A stretch of DNA of 18,457 nucleotides from RECO01 sp050485385 (GCA_050485385.1 JBJHBG010000103.1:1-18457), one strand, 5' to 3'. Shown: positions 7,008 to 14,648, numbered from the stretch's first letter. Translations and numbers: made by a program. Notes: a model not told the origin generated them from the sequence alone.

Positions 7008-7819
7008 GCCGACCTCCTCAGCAGGCGCGAGAACCAGTTGGTCTTGCGCGGCTCGACGAAGCGCATCGGCACGTCGTTGCCCAACAGCCGCTGCACGGCG
7101 TCGCGATAGGCTTGGCCGGCGATGGAGTTTTCCTCCAGGACGACGGGCGTTCCGACGTTGGAGGCGGTGAGCACGATCTTGTCCTGCGGGATCACGCCCA
7201 AGAGCGGGATGGCCAGGATCTCGAGGACGTCGTCGGTCTTGAGCATGTCGCCCTGCTCGACCCGGTCGGCGTCGTACCGGGTGAGGAGGAGGTGCTGCTT
7301 CACCGCGTCGCCGCCTTCCTCCGCGCGCTTGGAGCGACTGTTGAGGATACCGATGATGCGGTCGCTGTCGCGGACGGACGAGACCTCCGGATTGGCGACG
7401 ACGATCGCTTCGTCGGCGAAGTAGAGCGCGGTCAGCGCACCCTTCTCGATGCCCGCCGGGCTGTCGCAGACGATGAACTCGAACTCCTGCTTGAGCTCCT
7501 CGAGGATGCGGCCGACGCCCTCGCGGTCGAGCGCGTCCTTGTCGCGGGTCTGCGACGCCGGGAGGATGTAGAGATTGTCGAGCCGCTTGTCCTTGATCAG
7601 CGCCTGCTGCACGCGGATGTCGTCGTGGATCACGTTGACGAAGTCGAACACGACGCGGCGCTCACAGCCCATGACGAGGTCGAGATTTCGGAGGCCCACG
7701 TCGAAGTCGATGACCACCGTCTTCTTGCCCGCCTGGGCGAGGCCGGCGCTGATCGAGGCAGCCGACGTGGTCTTGCCGACGCCTCCCTTGCCCGACGTCA
7801 CCGTGATGATCTTGGCCAA
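7004..7819 (-). CDS. minD: Septum site-determining ATPase MinD
   Basis: MinD is the membrane-associated ATPase that recruits MinC and oscillates with MinE. The 271-residue product opens with MAKIITVTSGKGGVGKTT, a deviant Walker A with signature lysine K11 and P-loop lysine K16. It continues with VIDFDVGLRNLDLVMG, CDSPAGIEKGA and NPEVSSVRDSDR, all typical MinD segments. It ends in a basic amphipathic helix (NWFSRLLRRSA) for membrane binding. The start codon is TTG: the canonical second and third residues Ala-Lys follow it directly, and GAGGAGAGG lies upstream. It follows minC by 36 bp and overlaps minE by 4 nt. Confidence 0.97.
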   Translation of the reverse strand: MAKIITVTSGKGGVGKTTSAASISAGLAQAGKKTVVIDFDVGLRNLDLVMGCERRVVFDFVNVIHDDIRVQQALIKDKRLDNLYILPASQTRDKDALDREGVGRILEELKQEFEFIVCDSPAGIEKGALTALYFADEAIVVANPEVSSVRDSDRIIGILNSRSKRAEEGGDAVKQHLLLTRYDADRVEQGDMLKTDDVLEILAIPLLGVIPQDKIVLTASNVGTPVVLEENSIAGQAYRDAVQRLLGNDVPMRFVEPRKTNWFSRLLRRSA

Positions 7820-7855
7820 AGCCGCCTCTCCTCGTTGGTCGCCCGAGCTTCGGGC

Positions 7856-8611
7856 TCAGGTGACGATCTCGATCTCCAGGCGCTCGTCGCCGCAGCGAAT
7901 GCGCACCCGCTTACCCAAGGCATCGCGCGGCAGTTCGTCGGCGACCAGGTGGAGGCCGGCGATGCTGACCAGCTCCGCCTCCAGTCGGTCGCAGAAGATC
8001 ATCGCCGTCCGGTCGCCCTCGAAGCCGGCGAAGGCCCGGCCGCGCAACGGCGCGTAGATATGGACGTGGCCCGACGCCAGCACTTCCGCGCCGCTGGAGA
8101 TGGGCGCGAGGCAGACGAGGTCGCCGCCCTCCGCGTAGACCTGCTGGCCGCCCCGCACCGCCTGGTCCACCATCACCGTCCGGGGCTTGGGGCTCGGCGC
8201 CGACGAAGCCGCGGGCGACGCCTGCGGCCGTGCGTCGTCCGCAGTCTTGGCCGGCGCAGTCTTGGCCGGCTCGGCGCCGGTGCCGATGGGGGCGTTGCTG
8301 CCCGGTGCCAGCACGCTGAGCCCCACCGCGTTGGCCGCCGCGTTCCAGGCCTTGTCGCCGCCCGAGAGGCCGATGGGCTGGAGGCCCGCGGCGCGTACCT
8401 TGGCGACGAACAGGCGAAGATCGGTCGGATCGCGATCCAGGATCGGCTCGACGTCGATCACGACCGGCGCGTGCTTGAAGAAGCCCGGCGACCGCAGCAC
8501 GTCGGTCTTCAGGTGATCGAAGAACGAAGGGTCCTCGGGCTGCTCGACCCGGAGCGAGAGGAGCGTCTGGAGGGTGCCGCGTATCTGATAAGGACGTGAA
8601 CGATCGGCCAT
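7856..8611 (-). CDS. minC: Septum site-determining protein MinC
   Basis: MinC inhibits FtsZ assembly away from midcell and is delivered by MinD. The 251-residue product has the two-domain layout. An N-terminal FtsZ-interacting domain (about 1-100) carries FFDHLKTDVLRSPGFF and PVVIDVEPI. An Ala/Pro/Lys linker spans about 105-145. The C-terminal beta-helix domain includes VRGGQQVYAEGGDLVCLAPISSGAEVLASGHVHIYAPLRGRAFAG (quoted in pieces: VRGGQQVYAEGGDLV, then GHVHIYAPLRGRA), the MinD-binding part. The linker DNA holds a 15-bp tandem duplication. The ATG has no recognisable ribosome site, and a TATATC lies 8 nt before it, so the mRNA may be leaderless. It is first of minCDE, 135 bp downstream of trmFO. 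Confidence 0.96.
   Translation of the reverse strand: MADRSRPYQIRGTLQTLLSLRVEQPEDPSFFDHLKTDVLRSPGFFKHAPVVIDVEPILDRDPTDLRLFVAKVRAAGLQPIGLSGGDKAWNAAANAVGLSVLAPGSNAPIGTGAEPAKTAPAKTADDARPQASPAASSAPSPKPRTVMVDQAVRGGQQVYAEGGDLVCLAPISSGAEVLASGHVHIYAPLRGRAFAGFEGDRTAMIFCDRLEAELVSIAGLHLVADELPRDALGKRVRIRCGDERLEIEIVT
8241..8270. repeat. 15-bp tandem duplication in the minC linker
   Basis: The unit GCAGTCTTGGCCGGC occurs twice back to back with no mismatch. It is in frame and encodes a repeated Ala-Lys-Thr-Ala-Pro-like pentapeptide in the flexible MinC linker. A gain or loss of one unit changes the linker by five residues without breaking the frame. Confidence 0.9.
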
Positions 8612-8626
8612 GGGTCAACGATATAG
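8612..8626 (-). promoter_or_regulatory. Possible -10 element for a leaderless minC transcript
   Basis: TATATC (8625-8620, minus strand) ends 8 nt before the minC ATG, which would put the transcription start within about 2 nt of the start codon. No purine-rich ribosome site is seen upstream of the ATG. A matching -35 at 17-19 nt was not found, so the element is tentative. Confidence 0.3.
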
Positions 8627-8676
8627 GGTCGGGCTCGAACGCCCGCGAGCGGCACCCGAGCCATTCCGCCTAGGGT

Positions 8677-8710
8677 GCGGCTTCGCCGCGCATCTGACAA
8701 GCGATGCGCG
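8677..8710 (-). terminator. Two abutting hairpins between trmFO and minC
   Basis: In the 135-bp gap, an 8-bp stem CGCGCATC/GATGCGCG (8687-8694 with 8703-8710) closes an 8-nt loop. A 5-bp GCGGC/GCCGC stem with a TTC loop (8677-8689) overlaps it by three bases, so the two compete. The larger stem is 37 nt past the trmFO stop. Neither is followed by a U-tract, so termination is possible but unproven, and read-through into minC cannot be excluded. Confidence 0.3.
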
Positions 8711-8746
8711 ACGGTCATCCACAGGTTCTTGCAGTCGTGCCGTCAT

Positions 8747-10096
8747 TCAGGCGGCGATGGAGAGGGCGCCGGCCCAGCTTGCGAGGTCGGCGAGCGCCCG
8801 CCGCGCCATGGCGGGCTTGCGCTCGGCCTTCTTCACCTGCCGCTCGAGCGGCGGGAAGAGGCCGAAATTGACGTTCATCGGCTGGAACGTCCTGGCATCG
8901 GCACCGCCGGTGATGTGGGCCAGCAGGGCGCCGTGGGCCGTGGTCGGCGGCGGCGGGGCGATCGTCACCCCGTGCCACTCGGCGGCGGCGAAGCGGGCGG
9001 CGAGCCCGCCCATGGCGGCGCTCTCGACATAGCCCTCGCAACCGGTGATCTGGCCGGCGAGGCGGACGTGCGGGCGCGCCTTCAGGCGCAGCTCGCCGTC
9101 GAGCAGGCGTGGGCTGTTGACGAAGGTGTTGCGGTGCAGCCCGCCGAGCCGCGCGAACTCGGCGTTCTCCAGGCCGGGGATCAGGCGGAAGACGTCCTTC
9201 TGCGCACCCCAGGCGAGCTTGGTCTGGAAGCCCACCATGTTGTAGAGCGTGCCGAGCGCGTTGTCCTGGCGGAGCTGGACCACGGCGAAGGGGCGCCTGC
9301 CGGTGCGCGGGTCGGTCAGGCCGACGGGCTTCATCGGCCCGTGCGCGAGGGTTAGGCGGCCGCGCTCGGCCATCACCTCGATCGGCATGCAGCCCTCGAA
9401 ATAGGGCGTGTCCTTCTCCCAGTCCTTGAAGGCGTGCTTCTCGCCCGCCAACAGCGCGTCGACGAAGCGGTGATACTGCGCTTCGTCCATCGGGCAGTTG
9501 ACGTAGTCCTTGCCGCTGCCGCCCGGCCCCTCCTTGTCGTAGCGCGACTGGAACCATGCCGTCTCGAAGTCGATCGAGTCCTTGTGGACGATGGGGGCGA
9601 TGGCGTCGAAGAAGGCGAGTTGGTCCTCGCCGGTAACCTCGACGAGCGACCGGGCCAGGGCCTGCGAGGTGAGCGGGCCGGTGGCGACGATGGCGAGCCC
9701 GTCCGTCGGTTCGGGCAGGGCCTCGGCTTCGGCGCGGACGACGTCGATCAGGGGCTCGGCCTCGATGGCCGCCTGCACGCCTCGGGCGAAGCCTTCCCGG
9801 TCGACGGCGAGCGCACCGCCCGCCGGCACCTTGGTGCGGTCGCCCATGGCCATGATCAGCGAGTCGAGGCGGCGCATCTCCTCGTGCAGGAGGCCCACGG
9901 CGTTGTTGAGCGCGTCGTCGGAGCGGAACGAGTTGGAGCAGACGAGTTCGGCGAGCTGGTCGGTCTGGTGGGCCGGGGTGCCGCGCACGGGACGCATCTC
10001 GACCAGCCGCACCGGCACGCCCGCGCGGGCGAGCTGGAACGCCGCCTCCGAGCCCGCGAGCCCGCCCCCGACGACCGTCACCCTGCGCTCGGCCAA
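8747..10096 (-). CDS. trmFO: Folate-dependent tRNA (uracil-5-)-methyltransferase TrmFO
   Basis: TrmFO makes 5-methyluridine at position 54 of tRNA using methylenetetrahydrofolate and FAD, instead of the SAM-dependent TrmA of enterics. The 449-residue product has an N-terminal FAD-binding GGGLAGSEAA at 10-19 and VEMRPVRGTPAHQTDQLAELVCSNSFRSD (in pieces: VEMRPVRGTPAHQTD, LAELVCSNSFRSD) with conserved C53. FEGCMPIEVMAERG contains the second conserved cysteine, C236, and near the C-terminus there is FQPMNVNFGLFPPL. I place the start at TTG 10096, because AGGAGG lies 5 nt upstream and the glycine-rich motif then falls at the usual position. A GTG 16 codons earlier has no ribosome site. It diverges from the cupin gene across 89 bp. 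Confidence 0.95.
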   Translation of the reverse strand: MAERRVTVVGGGLAGSEAAFQLARAGVPVRLVEMRPVRGTPAHQTDQLAELVCSNSFRSDDALNNAVGLLHEEMRRLDSLIMAMGDRTKVPAGGALAVDREGFARGVQAAIEAEPLIDVVRAEAEALPEPTDGLAIVATGPLTSQALARSLVEVTGEDQLAFFDAIAPIVHKDSIDFETAWFQSRYDKEGPGGSGKDYVNCPMDEAQYHRFVDALLAGEKHAFKDWEKDTPYFEGCMPIEVMAERGRLTLAHGPMKPVGLTDPRTGRRPFAVVQLRQDNALGTLYNMVGFQTKLAWGAQKDVFRLIPGLENAEFARLGGLHRNTFVNSPRLLDGELRLKARPHVRLAGQITGCEGYVESAAMGGLAARFAAAEWHGVTIAPPPPTTAHGALLAHITGGADARTFQPMNVNFGLFPPLERQVKKAERKPAMARRALADLASWAGALSIAA

Positions 10097-10185
10097 ACGC
10101 TCCTCCTCTTTCGTTTCTGCCCCTAGCCAGCCGCGGCCCGGCACGGTTAGGTGCGGCGGTCGAGCCCCATCGGGAGCCCCGCCCC

Positions 10186-10617
10186 ATGCCGACGCCCGAA
10201 CGGCTGATCAGGCACCTCGGTCTCATGCCACACCCGGAAGGTGGACACTACGCCGAAACCCACAAGGGTCCGGCGGACGCGACCGGCCGCGCCACCGTGA
10301 CCACCATCTACTATCTGCTGCAGGAGGGCGAGCGCTCGCACTGGCACCGGATCGACGCGAGCGAGGTCTGGCACTACCAGGCGGGCGCGCCGATGGGCCT
10401 CGAGATCGCGGCCGACGGCACGGTCCAGCGTCACTCGATCGGGACCGACCTGCTCGGCGGCGAGGTCGGTCACGTGGTGGTGCCGCCCTTCGCCTGGCAG
10501 GCGGCGCGGCCGCTCGGCCCCTGGTCGCTGGTGAGTTGCACCGTCAGCCCCGGCTTCCGTTTCGAGGGCTTCGAGCTGGCGCCGCCCGGCTGGTCGCCGC
10601 CCCTGGCCGGCCGGTGA
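10186..10617 (+). CDS. DUF985 family cupin protein
   Basis: This is a 143-residue single-domain cupin of the DUF985 (Cupin_5, yeast YML079w-like) family, whose biochemical role is not established. Visible features are the family N-terminus LIRHLGLMPHPEGGHYAET at 7-25 and IYYLLQEGERSHWHRID at 41-57, with histidines H52 and H54. SEVWHYQAG follows (E60, H63), then a second beta-barrel half with VVVPPFAWQAARPLG and LVSCTVSPGFRFEGFEL. The start follows a GGGAG about 9 nt away. Its stop codon overlaps the GTG start of the SDR gene, so the two are probably translated together. I see no signal peptide or membrane segment. Confidence 0.88.
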   Translation: MPTPERLIRHLGLMPHPEGGHYAETHKGPADATGRATVTTIYYLLQEGERSHWHRIDASEVWHYQAGAPMGLEIAADGTVQRHSIGTDLLGGEVGHVVVPPFAWQAARPLGPWSLVSCTVSPGFRFEGFELAPPGWSPPLAGR

Positions 10618-11345
10618 GCGCGCCTTGGGCTTTGGTGACCGGCGGCGGGCGCCGGCTCGGCCGCGCGCTGGTCGATGCCTGCGCCGGCGAGGGCTATGCG
10701 GTGGCGGTCCATGTGCATCGCGCGCGCGCCGAAGGCGAGGCAGCGGTCGCGGCGTTGCGGGCGCGCGGGGTGGACGCCTGCCTGCTGGTCCGCGATCTCG
10801 CGGGCGAGCCGGCCGCCCTGGTCGACGAGCTGGCGGCGGCCGGCCGCGCGCCTGTGCTCCTGGTCAACAACGCCGCCCGCTTCGACCACGACCGGCTGGC
10901 GACGCTGGAGGCCGCCGTCTTCGACGCCCAGATGGCGGTGAACCTCAGAGCGCCCCTGTTGCTGAGCCAAGCCTTCGCCGCGGCGCTGCCGGCGGACCGG
11001 ACGGGGCAGATCGTGAACCTGATCGACCAGCGCATCCTCCGGCCGGATCCCAACTACCTCGGCTACGGGCTGACCAAGGCGGCGCTCTGGGCGCTGACCC
11101 GGAACCTCGCATTGGACCTGGCACCGCGCATCCGCGTCAACGCCATCGCCCCCGGCCTTGCGCTTCCGGACGAGGGGACGGACGGCGCCAGTGCCGCCCG
11201 CATCGTCGAGCGCTTTCCGCTCCGGCGCGGCGGCGACGTGGCGGAGATCGCGGACGCGTTTCGCTATCTCGTGCGGGCGCCGTCGGTCACGGGCCAACTC
11301 CTCTGCGTCGACGGCGGCGCCCATCTGGGCCGCCGTCCGGGCTGA
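10614..11345 (+). CDS. Pteridine-reductase-like short-chain dehydrogenase (FolM/PTR1 group)
   Basis: This NAD(P)H-dependent SDR of 243 residues has TGGGRRLGRA (9-18) for cofactor binding, RDL at 60-62, NNAARFDHD (85-93) and a catalytic YGLTK (Y151, K155). The usual catalytic serine is replaced by Asp in IVNLIDQR (D138). D138-Y151-K155 has the same spacing as the Asp-Tyr-Lys triad of Leishmania PTR1. TGGGRRLG with an Arg also fits the NADPH preference of pteridine reductases and bacterial FolM. It may therefore reduce dihydropteridines or dihydrofolate. The start is GTG, overlapping the cupin stop (GTGA). trmFO, a folate-using enzyme, lies just beyond the cupin. SDR identity is certain; the substrate is inferred. 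Confidence 0.88.
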   Translation: MSAPWALVTGGGRRLGRALVDACAGEGYAVAVHVHRARAEGEAAVAALRARGVDACLLVRDLAGEPAALVDELAAAGRAPVLLVNNAARFDHDRLATLEAAVFDAQMAVNLRAPLLLSQAFAAALPADRTGQIVNLIDQRILRPDPNYLGYGLTKAALWALTRNLALDLAPRIRVNAIAPGLALPDEGTDGASAARIVERFPLRRGGDVAEIADAFRYLVRAPSVTGQLLCVDGGAHLGRRPG

Positions 11346-11348
11346 GCG

Positions 11349-12017
11349 TCAGGCCGCCCGGTCCATCAGGCCGACCTCGCCGCGCTCGATCTCGAACATG
11401 GTGTCGACGAAGCCCTGGAGCAGCGCCGGGTTGCTCTCGGTCACGAGCAGAGTGACGTCCTTGCGGCGTTCGCGCAGCCGGCGCAGCGCTTCGGCGTAGC
11501 GGTTGGCGAGCGCCGGGGCGAGGCCCTGGAACGGCTCGTCGAGCAGGATCACCCGATGGCCGAGGACGAGGGCACGGCCGAGCGCCACCATCTTGCCCTG
11601 GCCGCCGCTGACCGAGCCGGCGGGGCGGTTCCGCAGGGTCAACAGCTCCGGCAGGATGTCGAACACCTCGGCCATCCGCGCGTCCAGGGTGGCGCGGTCC
11701 ATCCCTTGGACGTCGCCGGCGAGCCGGAGATTGCCCTCGACGTCGAAGGCGGCGAACAGGCGCCGATCCTCGGGCGCGTAGCCGATGCCGAGCGACGCCC
11801 GGCGGTGCGGCGGCACGCTCGCCACGTCGCTGCCGCCGACCTGGATGCTGCCGGCGGAGAGCGCAACGAAGCCCATGATGGCCCGGAGCGTCGTCGTCTT
11901 ACCGGCGCCGTTGCGGCCGATCAGGGCGGCAGTCGCCCCGGCCTCGAGGCGGAAGCGGACGCGGCGCAGCACGTGGACGCCCTCGATGTGGACGTCGACG
12001 TCGTGGAGCTCCAGCAT
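11349..12017 (-). CDS. livF: Branched-chain amino acid/amide-type ABC transporter ATPase (LivF-like)
   Basis: This is the second ATPase of a LivKHMGF uptake system, acting at the inner membrane. The 222-residue product has Walker A GRNGAGKTT at 34-42, GIGYAPEDRRLF (the LivF-type Q-loop region) at 77-88, signature VSGGQGKM at 136-143 and Walker B VILLDE at 156-161 followed by PFQGLAP. Where LivF proteins normally read LLVEQN it reads LLVTESN (191-196), a change at the H-loop position. ATG 12017 is 1 nt past the livG stop, so the genes are tightly coupled. It is the last gene of the operon and converges on the SDR gene with 3 nt between stops. The substrate is not decided by the ATPase. Confidence 0.93.
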   Translation of the reverse strand: MLELHDVDVHIEGVHVLRRVRFRLEAGATAALIGRNGAGKTTTLRAIMGFVALSAGSIQVGGSDVASVPPHRRASLGIGYAPEDRRLFAAFDVEGNLRLAGDVQGMDRATLDARMAEVFDILPELLTLRNRPAGSVSGGQGKMVALGRALVLGHRVILLDEPFQGLAPALANRYAEALRRLRERRKDVTLLVTESNPALLQGFVDTMFEIERGEVGLMDRAA

Positions 12018-12018
12018 C

Positions 12019-12759
12019 TCAGATCCCCACCACGTCGCGGCGGACGTCCTCGTCCGCCAGTACCTCGGCGGGCGTGCCCACCATCTGCACCCGGCCACCG
12101 TTCCAAACCGCGACGCGGTCGGCGTAGCGGCTGACCATCTCCATGTCGTGCTCGACGAAGACGGAGGTGACCGCCTCGGTGCGCAGGGCCTGGATCAGCG
12201 CGTCCATGATCTGGAACTTCTCGGAGCTGGAGACGCCGCTGGTCGGCTCGTCGAGCAGCAGCAGGCGCGGCTTCAGGGCAAGGGCGAGGGCCACGTCGAC
12301 CAGCTTGCGCACGCCCTCGGGCAGGGTGGCAACGCGGTGATGGGCGGTATCGGCGACGCCGAGCTGGCCCAGCAGGCGAAGCATCTCGGCCCGTTCCGGC
12401 AAGGTCGCCATCAGCCGGAACGGGTTCCAGGCCCGCTCGCGGGCGGCGGCGGCGAGCAGCATGTTGTCGAGCACGTCGTGTTCGAGGAACAGTTGCGGGA
12501 TCTGGAAGGCGCGGGCGATGCCGAGGCGGACGATCGAGCGCGGGCTGTGGCCGGTGATCTCCTTGCCCTCGAAGGTCACCCGCCCACTGGTCGGCCTGAG
12601 ATAGCCCGTGCAGATGTTGAGGAAGGTGGTCTTGCCGGCGCCGTTCGGGCCGATGATGGCGAGGTTCTCGCCGGGGAGCACGTCGATGTAGACGGCCTCC
12701 GCCGCGACCACGCCGCCGAAGCGGATGTGCACGTCCTCGACGGCCAGGAGCGCCGTCAC
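12019..12759 (-). CDS. livG: Branched-chain amino acid/amide-type ABC transporter ATPase (LivG-like)
   Basis: This is the first ATPase of the Liv-type transporter, 246 residues. It has Walker A GPNGAGKTT at 37-45, Q-loop region ARAFQIPQLF at 82-91, Walker B LLLLDEPTSG at 166-175 and an H-loop VEHDMEMV at 202-209. The ABC signature is degenerate: LPEGVRKLVDVALAL at 146-160 stands where LSxGQQRRLEIARAL is typical. The gene starts with GTG overlapping the livM stop (GTGA), and its product ends one base before the livF start. It lacks the extra LivG tail seen in some members and is otherwise of normal length. The signature change may mark a subfamily rather than loss of activity. Confidence 0.93.
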   Translation of the reverse strand: MTALLAVEDVHIRFGGVVAAEAVYIDVLPGENLAIIGPNGAGKTTFLNICTGYLRPTSGRVTFEGKEITGHSPRSIVRLGIARAFQIPQLFLEHDVLDNMLLAAAARERAWNPFRLMATLPERAEMLRLLGQLGVADTAHHRVATLPEGVRKLVDVALALALKPRLLLLDEPTSGVSSSEKFQIMDALIQALRTEAVTSVFVEHDMEMVSRYADRVAVWNGGRVQMVGTPAEVLADEDVRRDVVGI

Positions 12760-13724
12760 GGCTCGGTCCTCGGCCGGCCGAAGAGGCGGTCGACCTGCGC
12801 GCGGTAGAGCGCGATCAGCCCGCCCGGCGCGAACAGGACGATGACCAGGAGCACCGCCCCCAGGATCATCTGCCAGACGTTGGCGGCATAGGCGGCGGCG
12901 TAGCTCCGCACGACCTCGAACACCAAGGCACCGGCGAAGGCGCCGGACACGTTGGAGGCACCGCCGAGGATGGCGATGAACACCAGCTCGCCCGAGCGCA
13001 CCCAATAGCCGAGTTCCGGCGTCACCAGCCCCTGGACCAATCCGACCAGGATGCCGCCGAGGCCGGCGAGGCCGGCGGAGAGGACGTAGCCGACGAGCAG
13101 CACGCGGCGGGCCGACACGCCCAGATATTCGAGCCGGGTCTCGTTCGACTTGATGGCGGTGAGCGCTTGGCCGATGGGCGAGTGCAGGTAGCGGTGCACC
13201 AGCCAGCCGAGCACCACGGCGAGGGTGAGGGTGAGGTAGAAGAGCAGGTTCTCGAAGCTTCCCCGGTCGAGCGCCTGGCCGAGCACGGTCGGCCGCAGCA
13301 CGCGCAGGCCGTCGCTGCCGCCGGTGATGTGGAAGAACTTCTCCAAGAGCGAGTAGAGCACCATCGAGAAGGCGAGGTTGAGCATGCCGAAGAAGATGTA
13401 GCGGTAGCGCACCACGAACACGCCGACGACGAAGCCGAAGGCGACGCTGACGGCGACGCCCGCGACCAGCAGCACGACGAGGTCGCCGCCGCCGAGGCTG
13501 CGGCCGAGGAAGGTGGCACTGTAGGCGCCGATGGCGACGAACATGGCGTGGCCGAAGGAGACCTGGCCCGCCTGGAGCAGGACCACGACGCCGAGGACGG
13601 CGAGGCCCTTGGCGATGGCCAGGGTCAAGAGCACCTGCGACCAGGGCGCCCACGACGGCAAGAGCGCGACGACGACGACGCAGGCGACGATGATGCTGCG
13701 GTGCAACCAGGCGGAAGCGGCCAT
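12756..13724 (-). CDS. livM: Branched-chain amino acid/amide-type ABC transporter permease (LivM-like)
   Basis: This is the second permease of the Liv-type system, 322 residues and about nine or ten hydrophobic segments. It carries the LivM pattern LQAGQVSFGHAMFVAIGAY near 50-68, a central AIKSNETRLEYLGVSARR (cytoplasmic loop contacting the ATPase) and GGILVGLVQG, then RSGELVFIAILGGASNVSGAFAGA and a C-terminal APGGLIALYR. The ATG shares one base with the livH stop (TGATG), and its stop overlaps the livG GTG. It should form a heterodimeric channel with LivH. No signal peptide beyond the first membrane helix is seen. Confidence 0.93.
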   Translation of the reverse strand: MAASAWLHRSIIVACVVVVALLPSWAPWSQVLLTLAIAKGLAVLGVVVLLQAGQVSFGHAMFVAIGAYSATFLGRSLGGGDLVVLLVAGVAVSVAFGFVVGVFVVRYRYIFFGMLNLAFSMVLYSLLEKFFHITGGSDGLRVLRPTVLGQALDRGSFENLLFYLTLTLAVVLGWLVHRYLHSPIGQALTAIKSNETRLEYLGVSARRVLLVGYVLSAGLAGLGGILVGLVQGLVTPELGYWVRSGELVFIAILGGASNVSGAFAGALVFEVVRSYAAAYAANVWQMILGAVLLVIVLFAPGGLIALYRAQVDRLFGRPRTEP

Positions 13725-14629
13725 CAGATGCGCCTGCGCTCGACGACCCCGAACAGCCCTTCGGGTCGGATCAAGAGGACGATCACCATGACGAGATAGG
13801 GAATGACGACCTCCAGCTCGGGAAAGAGGTAGACCGCGAAGGAGCGACCGAGGCCGATCATCAAGGCGGCGATGGCGGCACCCTCGACTTGGCCGAGCCC
13901 GGCGGTGGCGACCACGGCGAAGGAGAGGACGATCATCTCCGCGCCCATGCCCGGCACCAGCGAGGTGGTGGGCGAGGCGAGCGCGCCGCCGAGGGCGGCG
14001 AAGGTGGTACCGAGCACGAAGGTGAGCAGGAACACGCGCCCCGCGTTGATGCCGATGGCGGTCGCCATCTCGCGGTCCTCGGTGACGGCGACGATCAGCC
14101 GGCCGCTCAGCGTTCGGCGCAGATAGAGCCTGAGCCCGACCAAGACGACCAGGGCCACGACCGGCAGGAGCACGAGCTGATAGCTGGTGTAGAAGATGCC
14201 GAGCACTTGGACGTTGCCGAGCAGCGACACGGGCTCGGAGGCGAAATAGGGCCGCACCCCCCAGACCTGCCGCTGCACGTCCTCCAGGATCATGAACACG
14301 GCGAAGGTGACGAGGAGCTGGAGCACCGGTTCCTTGGTGTAGATGCGGGTGAGCAGCAGCCGCTCGATGGTGGTCCCGAGGACGAGGCCGACGCCGACCG
14401 CTGCCAGCAACAGGCCCGGAAACACCAGCCACGGGTTGAGCCCCGCGGCGGTGATGCCGATGCCGATGCTGGCGGCGGAGTAGGCGCCGATGGCGTAGAA
14501 GCTGCCATGGGCCACGTTGAGGATGCGCATGACGCCGAAGATCAGCGTCAGGCCCACCGCCACCATGAAGACGAGCGCCGCGTAGGCGACGCCGTCGAGC
14601 GTCGCCAACAGGGCCAGTTCGGGACTCAT
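13724..14629 (-). CDS. livH: Branched-chain amino acid/amide-type ABC transporter permease (LivH-like)
   Basis: This is the first permease of the Liv-type system, 301 residues, close to the E. coli LivH length. Typical features are GLTLIFGVMRILNVAHGSFYAIGAY near 26-50 (in pieces: GLTLIFGVMRILNVAHGS, FYAIGAY), the ATPase-contact loop AVTEDREMATAIGINAGRVF around 180-199, GTTFAALGGALASPTTSLVPGMG (in pieces: FAALGGALASP, TSLVPGMG) and a C-terminal LLIRPEGLFG. The ATG lies 19 nt after the livK stop, with only a weak ribosome site. The stop overlaps the livM start by one base. Liv-type permeases carry branched-chain amino acids, amides, urea or aromatic acids; this one is not diagnostic. Confidence 0.93.
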   Translation of the reverse strand: MSPELALLATLDGVAYAALVFMVAVGLTLIFGVMRILNVAHGSFYAIGAYSAASIGIGITAAGLNPWLVFPGLLLAAVGVGLVLGTTIERLLLTRIYTKEPVLQLLVTFAVFMILEDVQRQVWGVRPYFASEPVSLLGNVQVLGIFYTSYQLVLLPVVALVVLVGLRLYLRRTLSGRLIVAVTEDREMATAIGINAGRVFLLTFVLGTTFAALGGALASPTTSLVPGMGAEMIVLSFAVVATAGLGQVEGAAIAALMIGLGRSFAVYLFPELEVVIPYLVMVIVLLIRPEGLFGVVERRRI

Positions 14630-14648
14630 CCTGCGGCTGCTCCCGCCC

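Noticed and set aside
7112..8599. 495-codon plus-strand open frame opposite minD and minC
   Set aside because: It is the antisense shadow of two unmistakable Min genes and shows no domain of its own.
8714..8725. DnaA-box-like TCATCCACA between trmFO and minC
   Set aside because: A single site with one mismatch, no neighbouring boxes, no AT-rich unwinding region and no replication gene nearby.
10097..10185. Promoters in the 89-bp gap between divergent trmFO and cupin genes
   Set aside because: Promoters must exist here, but I found no -35/-10 pair on either strand good enough to place.
9582..10613. Plus-strand extension of the SDR reading frame across the cupin and into trmFO
   Set aside because: The SDR fold begins just after the GTG at 10614. 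The upstream part is Arg/Ala/Ser-rich and lies in the wrong frame of the cupin and antisense to trmFO.
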